Assembly: GCA_947493955.1 (NCBI GenBank)
Contig: CANLSQ010000002.1
Coordinates: 434,001-498,000 of the forward strand
DNA length: 64,000 bases
From: an uncultured Sphingomonadaceae bacterium
GTDB lineage: Bacteria; Pseudomonadota; Alphaproteobacteria; Sphingomonadales; Sphingomonadaceae
Direction of reading: 5' to 3'
The notes under the pieces are model-generated. The model was not told the DNA's origin, did not search any database, and was given only the letters and a program-made list of their open reading frames with translations. Positions 51,353 to 59,513 of the stretch are shown piece by piece. Position 1 is the stretch's first letter, and each line of letters begins with the position of its first letter. The translations under genes were made by a program, and so were the position numbers.

Positions 51353-54300
51353 ATGACCGAGAATACACCCGCCAAAGAGCGCGATTATAAAGACACGGTT
51401 TTCCTGCCGAAAACCGATTTCCCGATGAAAGCCGGCCTTGCGAACAAGGAACCGGCCATTCTGGAGCGCTGGCAGACTATCGGGTTGTATGAAAAACTGC
51501 GTGAGGCCCGTGCGGGACGGGAAAAGTTCATTTTTCATGACGGCCCGCCCTATGCCAATGGCAATATCCATATTGGTCATAGCCTCAACAAGACCTTGAA
51601 GGATCTGGTGGTGCGCAGCCAGAATCTGCTTGGCAAGGACGCGCCTTTTGTGCCCGGTTGGGATTGTCATGGCCTGCCGATCGAGTGGAAGATCGAAGAG
51701 CAGTACCGCAAAAAGAAGCGCAACAAGGACGAAGTGCCAGCCAGCGAATTTCGCGCCGAATGCCGGGAATATGCGGACAAATGGGTCGGCGTGCAGCGTG
51801 AGGAATTCAAGCGGCTGGGCGTGTTGGCGCAGTGGGACAAGCCCTATCTCACCATGGATTATGACGCCGAAGCGGCGATTGTATCCGAGCTGCTGAAGTT
51901 CGCGGAAGCGGGGCAGCTTTATCGCGGCGCCAAGCCGGTGATGTGGTCACCTGTCGAAAAAACCGCGCTGGCGGAAGCCGAGGTGGAATATGAAGATATC
52001 ACCTCGACGCAGATTGATGTGGCGTTTGAGATTGTCGAAGCGCCTAATGCGCCGGAGCTGGTCGGTGCGCACGCGGTAATCTGGACGACAACGCCTTGGA
52101 CCATCCCGGTCAATCAGGCGCTGGCCTATGGGGCGGATGTTGAGTACGGAGTTTTTGAGATTTGGCTGGGGGTTTCCGATCAAGGTGACGGCAATCTGTC
52201 ACTTGAACAACGTAGCAACCCGCTTATGGAGTCACTTGACAAGCTCAAGGTGTTGGTTGCCACTGACTTAAAAGATGAGTTTAGGACGCGCCTAAATAGA
52301 GAATTAGAAGACAAAAGCACTCAAGAAACGGTGCGGTTGAATGTGCAGCTGAAAGAGCTTTGGAAAGGAAAAGGCTCCGACCTCGCCGGCGCCATCGCCA
52401 AACACCCGATGGCCGACAGATTCCCGGACAGCGACTTCTACACCAAGCCGCGCCCGTTCCTCGATGGCTCACATTTTGTCACGACCGAGGCTGGCACCGG
52501 CCTGGTCCATATGTCTCCCGACCATGGCGAGGACGATTTCGAGCTGTGCAAAGCCAATGGCATCAACCCGGTATTCGCTGTCGATGCAGACGGCGTCTAT
52601 CGCGAGGATTGGGACTGGCTGCCGCGCGGCGACGAACGCGCCGGCGGGGTGATCAACAAGAAATTTGTCAGCAGCACCGGCCCGATTTGCGAAGACCTGC
52701 GCGCGGCGGGCGCTCTGCTCTCGGCCAGCGACGATTTCCAGCACAGCTATCCGCATAGCTGGCGGTCCAAGGCGAAGATCATCTATCGCTGTACGCCGCA
52801 ATGGTTTGTGCCGATGGATGAACCACTGACTGCGCCCAGTCAGATCGAGCCGATTGAGGACGACGAAGACAAAACTGTCGTTGGCCATGCCGAAGGCGTC
52901 GCCGCAACGCTACGCGAAACCGCGCTGGCAGAAATTGACAAAACCCGCTTTGTGCCTGCCCGCGGTCATCGCCGCCTGCAATCCATGCTGGAAGGACGCC
53001 CCGATTGGGTGCTGAGCCGTCAGCGCGCCTGGGGCGTGCCGATTGCGCTTTATGTTGATCGCAAGACCGGGGACTATCTCAACGACCCGGCGGTCAATGA
53101 GCGGATTATCGCGGCCTTCAAAACCGGTGGCGCCGATGCCTGGTTCGATGCCGATCATCAGGAATTTCTGGGCAATAAATATAGCCTCGATGATTATGAG
53201 GTGATCACCGACATTCTCGATGTCTGGTTTGACAGCGGCTGCACCCATAGCTTTGTGCTGGAAAGCGGCAAATGGCCGGATCACCAGACGCCCGCCGATC
53301 TCTATCTGGAAGGCAGCGACCAGCATCGCGGCTGGTTCCAGTCGAGTTTGCTGGAGTCATGCGGCACGCGCGGCCGTGCGCCTTACAAGGCAGTGCTGAC
53401 GCATGGCATGACGCTCGACAAGAACGGCAAGAAAATGTCGAAGTCGCTCGGCAACACGCTTGACCCGCAGAAGATTATCAACGTCAATGGCGCGGATATC
53501 CTGCGCCTCTGGGCCGCCAGCGTCGATTTCACCGAGGATCACCGGATCGGTGATGAAATCCTGAAAGGCGTGACCGACAGCTATCGCAAATTGCGCAACA
53601 CGTTCCGCTACATGCTCGGTGGTCTCAGCGATTTTGAGGATAGCGAGCGGGTCGCCGTGGCCGATATGCCAGAGCTGGAGCGCTATATTCTTCACCGGCT
53701 GGCCGAGGTTGATGCGAAGCTCAAACAGCATGTGAATGATTTCGCCTTCGGTCCCTATATGCGTGAGCTGACCGCCTTTGCGCAGGATGATCTCAGCGCC
53801 TTTTTCTTCGATATCCGCAAGGATTGTCTCTATTGCGATGCGCCGGATGACCCCAAGCGCATGGCCTACCGGACGGTCATGGACATATTGTTCCACGCCC
53901 TCACCCGCTATATCGCACCGGTGCTGGTCTTTACCGCGGAAGAAATCTGGCAGAGCCGTTTCCCGGACGAGAATGACAGCATTCACTTGAAAGAGTGGCC
54001 GGAAGCCGATGATGCATGGGCGAATGAGAAACTAAAGAAGAAGTGGGATGTAGTTAAATGGGCGCGCGAAGCTGTCACCAGCTACATTGAACCGCTGCGT
54101 CAAGAGAAGATCATTCGGTCAAGCTTAGAGGTCGACATAGATGTTCGATTTGCAGATCCAGATACCTTAGCTCAGTTAAGCGACATAGATCTTTCGGAAA
54201 TTTTCATCGTTAGTAGCGTATCGCTGGGCGTACTGAATGTAGTCGACACATTGGATCCGAAATACAAACCCATTCAGGCCTTTCCGTTAAAAACCGGCAA

Positions 54301-54391
54301 TCATAAATGCGGGCGCTGTTGGCGCTTGTTGCCGGACGTGGAAGAAGATGGCGCGCTCTGTGGCCGCTGTGACGAGGTTCTTAACGCATGA
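51353..54391 (+). CDS. ileS: Isoleucyl-tRNA synthetase
   Basis: A 1012-residue class I synthetase. The HIGH signature is HIGH at 73-76, the KMSKS loop is at 694-698, and a C-terminal zinc finger (CGRCW ... CGRC) is complete. The editing (CP1) domain is present with WTTTPWTIP. Two stretches have a lower GC and different codon use from the rest: about 52141-52370 in CP1 (a G/S/D-rich insertion) and about 54010-54290 in the anticodon region. The gene lies upstream of lspA with a 4-base overlap. Confidence 0.96.
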   Translation: MTENTPAKERDYKDTVFLPKTDFPMKAGLANKEPAILERWQTIGLYEKLREARAGREKFIFHDGPPYANGNIHIGHSLNKTLKDLVVRSQNLLGKDAPFVPGWDCHGLPIEWKIEEQYRKKKRNKDEVPASEFRAECREYADKWVGVQREEFKRLGVLAQWDKPYLTMDYDAEAAIVSELLKFAEAGQLYRGAKPVMWSPVEKTALAEAEVEYEDITSTQIDVAFEIVEAPNAPELVGAHAVIWTTTPWTIPVNQALAYGADVEYGVFEIWLGVSDQGDGNLSLEQRSNPLMESLDKLKVLVATDLKDEFRTRLNRELEDKSTQETVRLNVQLKELWKGKGSDLAGAIAKHPMADRFPDSDFYTKPRPFLDGSHFVTTEAGTGLVHMSPDHGEDDFELCKANGINPVFAVDADGVYREDWDWLPRGDERAGGVINKKFVSSTGPICEDLRAAGALLSASDDFQHSYPHSWRSKAKIIYRCTPQWFVPMDEPLTAPSQIEPIEDDEDKTVVGHAEGVAATLRETALAEIDKTRFVPARGHRRLQSMLEGRPDWVLSRQRAWGVPIALYVDRKTGDYLNDPAVNERIIAAFKTGGADAWFDADHQEFLGNKYSLDDYEVITDILDVWFDSGCTHSFVLESGKWPDHQTPADLYLEGSDQHRGWFQSSLLESCGTRGRAPYKAVLTHGMTLDKNGKKMSKSLGNTLDPQKIINVNGADILRLWAASVDFTEDHRIGDEILKGVTDSYRKLRNTFRYMLGGLSDFEDSERVAVADMPELERYILHRLAEVDAKLKQHVNDFAFGPYMRELTAFAQDDLSAFFFDIRKDCLYCDAPDDPKRMAYRTVMDILFHALTRYIAPVLVFTAEEIWQSRFPDENDSIHLKEWPEADDAWANEKLKKKWDVVKWAREAVTSYIEPLRQEKIIRSSLEVDIDVRFADPDTLAQLSDIDLSEIFIVSSVSLGVLNVVDTLDPKYKPIQAFPLKTGNHKCGRCWRLLPDVEEDGALCGRCDEVLNA

Positions 54392-54888
54392 CCGAAGCCG
54401 TATCGAAATACCGGGTAACCGGCCTTGTTGTCGCGTTCCTGATCTTTATCGCGGACCAGTTCACCAAATATATGGTGATGCATCCGCTCGATCTGAAGGC
54501 CAAGGGCCAGATTGAACTGCTACCCTTTTTCAACCTGACCTGGGCGGAAAATTACGGGGTATCCATGGGATTCCTGACGGCATCGACCGATTTTCAACGC
54601 TGGGCGCTGGTCGCCCTGACCGGTGCGATCGGCATCGCTGTCCTGATCTGGATGTGGCGGGAAAAGGCGAAATGGGATATTATTGCACTTTCCTTCGTCC
54701 TCGGCGGGGCGATGGGCAATATATTGGACCGGGCGCGGCTCGGCTATGTTGCTGATTTTGCAGACTTACATATTGGTGACTTCCGACCGTTCCTGATTTT
54801 CAATGTTGCGGATGCGTGCATTTCCATCGGTGTCGTAATCTTGCTTGCACGCGCGCTGTTAATACGCGAAAAGCCGGATGAAGATTAA
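54388..54888 (+). CDS. lspA: Signal peptidase II (lipoprotein signal peptidase)
   Basis: A 166-residue inner-membrane aspartyl peptidase with four helices that cleaves prolipoproteins at the lipobox cysteine. The catalytic aspartates lie in NILDRARLGYVADFAD and FNVADACISIG, and the conserved FNLTWAENYGVSMGF precedes them. It overlaps ileS by 4 bases, a common synteny. The bamF-like lipoprotein gene follows by about 110 bases, whose product should be processed by LspA. Confidence 0.95.
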   Translation: MTEAVSKYRVTGLVVAFLIFIADQFTKYMVMHPLDLKAKGQIELLPFFNLTWAENYGVSMGFLTASTDFQRWALVALTGAIGIAVLIWMWREKAKWDIIALSFVLGGAMGNILDRARLGYVADFADLHIGDFRPFLIFNVADACISIGVVILLARALLIREKPDED

Positions 54889-54998
54889 TATTCAGCTTGG
54901 TGACAGTTGACCCATGGCAAAGAGCCCGCCAAAGGCTCTAGGTAGAGATTTAAGGCCACAAGGAAAACTCGGCCAAAGAAGGATTGAGGTAAGTGAAT

Positions 54999-55406
54999 AT
55001 GCGTAAATCAGTAATTGGTATCAGTCTCGTTTCACTGGTTGGGCTGTCTGCTTGCGGTTCCAGCGGCCTGTTTGACCGTGACCGTCCCGATGAATTCGCT
55101 GTGTCGCGCCAGGCACCGCTGGTGATTCCACCCGATTTCGCTCTGACCCCGCCACAACCCGGCCAGCCGCGCCCGCAAACCGGTGGTGTGCAGCAACAGA
55201 CGCTGGAAGCCATGTTTGGCGGCGCGCAGGCACGCAGTGTCACCGAATCCGCGATTGTCGGTCAGGCTGGTGACGCCGATGCCGGTATCCGCTCTTCTGT
55301 GGGTGATACCGGAACGTTCACTGTCGACAAGGGCAGCGTAACCCGCGACATTATCGCCGCACCGGAAGGCGATGGTCAAACAGCGCAGGCCGCTACACCC
55401 GAGTAA
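54999..55406 (+). CDS. bamF: DUF3035 lipoprotein, BamF-type subunit of the outer-membrane assembly machine
   Basis: A 135-residue predicted lipoprotein beginning at the ATG at 54999, 9 bases after GAGG; an in-frame GTG six bases earlier is less well placed. The lipobox is LSAC. The DUF3035 signature RDRPDEFAVSRQAPLVIPPD is followed by FALTPPQPGQP. In some alphaproteobacteria this protein is a BamF subunit of the Bam complex. The remainder is G/Q/A-rich. The BamF identity is from family knowledge. Confidence 0.8.
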   Translation: MRKSVIGISLVSLVGLSACGSSGLFDRDRPDEFAVSRQAPLVIPPDFALTPPQPGQPRPQTGGVQQQTLEAMFGGAQARSVTESAIVGQAGDADAGIRSSVGDTGTFTVDKGSVTRDIIAAPEGDGQTAQAATPE

Positions 55407-55441
55407 TTTCTATAAATGTTCGGCAATTATTGTCTGGCTTT

Positions 55442-56215
55442 TCAGAAACCCTGTACCGATCCGCCGTCCACCTGGATGGCTGTGCCCGTAATGTAGCTCG
55501 CCGCCTCTGATCCCAGGAAAATTGCCAGATTGGCGACTTCTTCCGGTTCGCCAATTCGCTGCATGGGAATCTGGGCAGCTATGCCGGCAGCGATTTCTTC
55601 GGTGCTCTTACCCGATGCCCTGGACTGATTCTCCAATATCTGTGTAACCCGGTCGGTATTGGTAAAGCCGGGGCAGACCGTGTTCACCAAAATGTTATCG
55701 CCTGCCACCTGATTGGCGAGCGTTTTGGCCCAGCCGAGTACCGCCATCCTGATACTGTTCGACAGGGTAAGACCCGGCACCGGCTGTTTCACGCCCGAGG
55801 ATGAAATATTAATAATCCGTCCCCATTTCTGCGCCCGCATATGAGGCAGAACCAGCCGCGTCGCGCGGATAACCGACATCAGGGTCAACTGTACGGCCTG
55901 ATCCCAGTCCGCATCCGCCAGGTCTTCAAATAGGCCGGGTGGGGGGCCTCCGGCATTGTTCACCAATATATCAATACCGCCAAATTTATCCGCCACCGCA
56001 CCGACGACGCGGTCAATATCTTCCCCCCGCGAGACATCGCCCGTCAGAGCCAGACAACCGGGCATCTGCGCCGCAGCGGCATCCAGATTGTCCTGCGATC
56101 GCCCGCAAATCGCGACATTGGCTCCGGATTCATGAAATCCCAAAGCGGTGGCCAGTCCAATGCCCTTGCTACCAGCGGTGACAAGGACGGTTTTGTTTTC
56201 CAGATTCAGTTTCAT
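55442..56215 (-). CDS. SDR-family protein with a degenerate active site
   Basis: A 257-residue Rossmann-fold protein; the start at 56215 gives the typical MKLNLENKTVLVTAGSKGIG. NAD(P)-binding GSKGIG (15-20) and NNAGG (86-90) are intact. The Tyr-x-x-x-Lys catalytic pair is replaced: in LTLSNSIRMAVLGW the positions read S152 and R156. The serine region ISSSGV is kept. The protein may thus be a non-classical SDR subgroup with altered chemistry, or catalytically dead. It ends with the usual DGG-VQGF cap. Confidence 0.85.
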   Translation of the reverse strand: MKLNLENKTVLVTAGSKGIGLATALGFHESGANVAICGRSQDNLDAAAAQMPGCLALTGDVSRGEDIDRVVGAVADKFGGIDILVNNAGGPPPGLFEDLADADWDQAVQLTLMSVIRATRLVLPHMRAQKWGRIINISSSGVKQPVPGLTLSNSIRMAVLGWAKTLANQVAGDNILVNTVCPGFTNTDRVTQILENQSRASGKSTEEIAAGIAAQIPMQRIGEPEEVANLAIFLGSEAASYITGTAIQVDGGSVQGF

Positions 56216-56405
56216 GCAAACAGGTTTGGCGGAATGAAGCACGAATGTATAGGGGGAGCCCGCTCTTATGTGCGCAATATCTCTTTGGGTATTTGCAGCT
56301 GGCCTGCCCGGCTATTGTGTTGTTTACAAAACCAATTCATACCTGAAATGAAATATTATCCGCAGGCCCGGTATGTGCCTGAAACAAAGTGAAGAGGTTC
56401 CTGTC

Positions 56406-56936
56406 ATGCACATCAAACGCGCCCTGTCTTTTGCCCTATCAATTGCATTCATCTCCGGAACGGCCACGGCACAGGAAACGCCCGAAAGATCTCAAATTAC
56501 AATGGGCAATGGCACCGCTAACGCGATTCAGGTTGAAGGCTTGACCCGTCAGAATGGAAAGTCGATTGCCTCCGAAGTTCGTGTCGATGGAACGGATGTG
56601 TCGACCCTGCGCGCGAATACAACCACAGTGACCTTTCCCGCCGTAACGATTGAAAAGGCGGGCTGGATTGTCCTTCACCCGGTCATTGATGGCCGCCCGG
56701 ACGGTGATATCGTTTCCGGTTTCACTTACCTCAACCCGGGTCAAAGCGAGAATGTGACTATCCGAATTCAGCACCCTGCCGATGCCGGTGACAGGTTTCT
56801 GGCCATGCTGCACAGCGACGTAGATCAAGACCGTGTATTTGATTTCGTTTTCGTGGAAGACGGAATTAATGTTGAAGATGCTGCCGTTTTTGAAGGCACT
56901 CGCATGATCGCCCATTTGATAGCTCTGCCTGAATAG
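56406..56936 (+). CDS. DUF7282-like secreted protein
   Basis: A 176-residue protein with a signal peptide (MHIKRALSFALSIAFISGTA then TAQ). I start it at the ATG at 56406, 8 bases after GAGG. The beta-rich part GWIVLHPVIDGRPDGDIVSG with LNPGQSENVTIRIQHPADAG and FLAMLHSDVDQDRVFDF matches DUF7282 repeats as I remember them; these occur in halophile and other surface proteins of unknown function. It stands alone between two convergent genes. Confidence 0.65.
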   Translation: MHIKRALSFALSIAFISGTATAQETPERSQITMGNGTANAIQVEGLTRQNGKSIASEVRVDGTDVSTLRANTTTVTFPAVTIEKAGWIVLHPVIDGRPDGDIVSGFTYLNPGQSENVTIRIQHPADAGDRFLAMLHSDVDQDRVFDFVFVEDGINVEDAAVFEGTRMIAHLIALPE

Positions 56937-57001
56937 GCAGGCGATAATATCTCTCTTCTTTCCCCCCGAAAGTGGGAATCGGGAATTAAGACACCATGGC
57001 G

Positions 57002-58336
57002 CTAATCCGCAGCCAGCGCCGGATCGTCCGTACCAACTCTCGCGAGCAGGCAGAAAAGCAATCCTATGAGGGACAATGCGGCCACCCCGTAATAGGCCAT
57101 CGCATAACCGCTCCCTTCGACAACCCATCCCGAACTGCCCGCAATGAGCGCCCGGCCGAGATTGGGAACGGCCATGAACAGCGCAAACAGGCTGGCAGCA
57201 ATGGCGGGATCGCAAAGCCGCATGGCCCAGACGATGAGAGTGATGCTCAGGAATAGTCCGGCGACATACTGAATCGAAAAAATCACCAAGAAAATCGTGC
57301 CATTTTGCCAGCTTTCAAAAGTGGCTCCGGCAACCACCGCCGCGAATATAAGGATCAGATACAGTGTCACCATGGTTCTGCGCAAACCCGCCCAACGGAC
57401 AATGAATGGTACCATTGTCGCGCTGACAATCGCCGCAATCAGGCTTACTAAGCTTGCAAAACTGCTATAATCGTCACTTCCCCAGCCCAGTTGCTGCACG
57501 GTCAAGGTTGGTGGAACCGCATCTAAAAAGGCAAAGGTAGCCTGGGACAGGCCAGTCGCGATCAGGAACAACAGGGTCAAGGGTGATCGTAATGATCGGA
57601 AAATTCCCTTCAAAATGGGAAGCCAGGCCGTGTGCTGACGGGCAGTACATTCTGCCGAGGGTCGACCGCCGGTCCACGGAAACAATCGCTCGCCGGGGCG
57701 CTCCCGAAATATCGAAATGAAGAGCGACACCACGGCTATAAAGGCACCGAAAATAATCGCCGTCGCCGATATATCGTCATTTACCAACATCTGGCCGGCG
57801 AGAAAACCGGACACCGAAATGCCCACTGCCTGCGAAGCGAACATGAAACCGTTAATGGCGGTTCGCTCTTCTTCAGGCACTAAATCGACCGTCATGCCAT
57901 CCACCGCTACATCATTGAACGTGGCACACAGATTGAGGGTGAAACAAAAACCGGCCAGCATTGCGACCTGACCGGCTGAGGGTGCCGCAATGGCCAGCGC
58001 GAATAATGTTGCGATCATCATTGCCTGTGCCGCCAATATCCATGATCGGCGCCGACCCATCGGGCGATAGGTGAAACGGTCCATTATCAGCCCGTTAAAA
58101 AGTTTCAATGACCAGGGCAGAAGCGCCGTTCCGACAAAACCGCCAATCTCTATGGGTGAAGCACCACGGGCGGCTAGCCAGGCGGGAATGGCAATCGTAC
58201 TGAGACCAATAACAACACCCTGCATGAAATAGAGCAATATGATAGCGGCGAACCGCATATGTCGGTTCTCGGATAACGCTGGAATAGTGGTGCGACCGGT
58301 ATCAAGAACCGGAATTTCGGGTGCATATTGGGTCAA
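57002..58336 (-). CDS. MFS-family transporter
   Basis: A 444-residue membrane permease with 12 predicted helices and the MFS motif-A-like loop between helices 2 and 3 (GLIMDRFTYRPMGRRRSW). The first helices contain FMQGVVIGLSTIAIPAWLA. It resembles AmpG/acetyl-CoA-transporter-like members that import muropeptides or similar molecules (the NDVAVDGMTVDLVP motif near 150 is of that group). The ligand is not certain. The next gene downstream on the same strand is far, so it stands alone. Confidence 0.85.
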   Translation of the reverse strand: MTQYAPEIPVLDTGRTTIPALSENRHMRFAAIILLYFMQGVVIGLSTIAIPAWLAARGASPIEIGGFVGTALLPWSLKLFNGLIMDRFTYRPMGRRRSWILAAQAMMIATLFALAIAAPSAGQVAMLAGFCFTLNLCATFNDVAVDGMTVDLVPEEERTAINGFMFASQAVGISVSGFLAGQMLVNDDISATAIIFGAFIAVVSLFISIFRERPGERLFPWTGGRPSAECTARQHTAWLPILKGIFRSLRSPLTLLFLIATGLSQATFAFLDAVPPTLTVQQLGWGSDDYSSFASLVSLIAAIVSATMVPFIVRWAGLRRTMVTLYLILIFAAVVAGATFESWQNGTIFLVIFSIQYVAGLFLSITLIVWAMRLCDPAIAASLFALFMAVPNLGRALIAGSSGWVVEGSGYAMAYYGVAALSLIGLLFCLLARVGTDDPALAAD

Positions 58337-58398
58337 TGAGTCTTCTCCTCGCCATCAATGGATTATTTGGGGGAATGAAGGTGTTTGGGACGTGCCGG

Positions 58399-58767
58399 TC
58401 AGCCGTAGAAATATCGCTCTTCGATGATTTTCCCGTGCCGGACGGTGTAGATGGCGATCTCCGAAAAGGGCTCGCGCTGACCGGTTGCACGGCGTATCAC
58501 CAGCATGTCGATAAACAGCGCAAAATGATTGCCGGTAATGAACGGACCATCGACAGCCAGTTCTTCCATCTCGTTATTTTTTAGCCAGCGTGTCAGTTTC
58601 GTGCGAGCAGCGCGGAACCCCGTGGCAATGGCAGGCGTACGTTGCGGCCTGATCACCGGTTCGATGCTAATGACATCTTCCGCCCAATATTTTTCTGCCG
58701 CCAAAACCAACTGACCTGACCGGATCAGTGACGAGAAATCATGTGCAAGATTGTCGAGATCGCTCAT
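58399..58767 (-). CDS. SnoaL/NTF2-like protein
   Basis: A 122-residue small protein starting at the ATG at 58767 (MSDLDNLAHDFSSLIRSGQL). The cone-shaped NTF2 fold is suggested by the alpha-beta pattern and VRHGKIIEERYFYG at the end. It has a polar pocket (FITGNHFALFIDMLVI). It could be an enzyme or a ligand carrier; no catalytic residues can be fixed. It is 62 bases upstream of the MFS gene on the same strand and may share a transcript. Confidence 0.75.
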   Translation of the reverse strand: MSDLDNLAHDFSSLIRSGQLVLAAEKYWAEDVISIEPVIRPQRTPAIATGFRAARTKLTRWLKNNEMEELAVDGPFITGNHFALFIDMLVIRRATGQREPFSEIAIYTVRHGKIIEERYFYG

Positions 58768-58880
58768 TTCATGGCGCGGTTTTTCGAAAGATGGTGGGAA
58801 GTTCCGGCGGATGGAGGGTCGTAATTCCATCCGCCGGACGCATCGCTTGCGCGTGCTTTCCGAAAAGACCTAAGGGCGGC

Positions 58881-59333
58881 CTATCGTACTTTATATTCGC
58901 GCAAAAGCATGCTGCTCTGAACAGTCCGGTATTCCGCCCGGTTGCCGGATTCTGCTATTTGCTGCTCGGCGGACGATTTCATGTAAGCATCATATGCTTT
59001 GTTGCGTCTTTCACTTTCCGCGGCATCGGCCATGCGCGAAAAAGTGGTCATCAGATAGATTGTCGGTTCGCCATCGCGGGGATATTCGTTAATGAGAATT
59101 TTGTAATCGCTGATCCAGCCCTTGGATTTGGCAAATTCCTGAACGTCGACCCACTTGGTTGCCAGATGGGTCGCATATTTATATGCCCCGCCGTCTTTGA
59201 TAAAAATGCCGGCAACTTCGGAATAGTCTCCGGCAACCAGCGGGAATTCCTGCGCCGCTGCAACGGTTGGTAGCGCCATTGGTGTTGTCACCAGCATCGC
59301 GGTTGCGATCATCATTTTCTTTGTCAGTTTCAT
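58881..59333 (-). CDS. Secreted protein of unknown function
   Basis: A 150-residue protein starting at the last of three adjacent ATG codons (59333), 7 bases after AGGAG. A signal peptide (KLTKKMMIATAMLVTTPMAL) ends in AAAQ. The mature part is charged and mostly helical (ESERRNKAYDAYMKSSAEQQ). No family is recognised. It lies just downstream of the large SARP-type regulator gene and reads in the same direction, which may mean it is a target of that regulator. Confidence 0.6.
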   Translation of the reverse strand: MKLTKKMMIATAMLVTTPMALPTVAAAQEFPLVAGDYSEVAGIFIKDGGAYKYATHLATKWVDVQEFAKSKGWISDYKILINEYPRDGEPTIYLMTTFSRMADAAESERRNKAYDAYMKSSAEQQIAESGNRAEYRTVQSSMLLREYKVR

Positions 59334-59513
59334 CATCATTCTCCTGTTTTGGTTTGCTTGAAACCGCAGGCACAGCTCTCCCGTTGGCGGCAACCGGGGT
59401 TTTCCGGACCGACCCAAATGGTCTAACTTGTCTGCAATTTCAGTGCGCTATTGATGGGCGCGAATGTAACATCCCGTCAACGGCGCTACCGTCAATAAAG
59501 CGTCAATAATGAT

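Noticed and set aside
54916-54940. Small hairpin AGAGCC / GGCTCT after lspA
   Set aside because: Six-base stem without a T-run and in an operon-like context; not enough to call a terminator.
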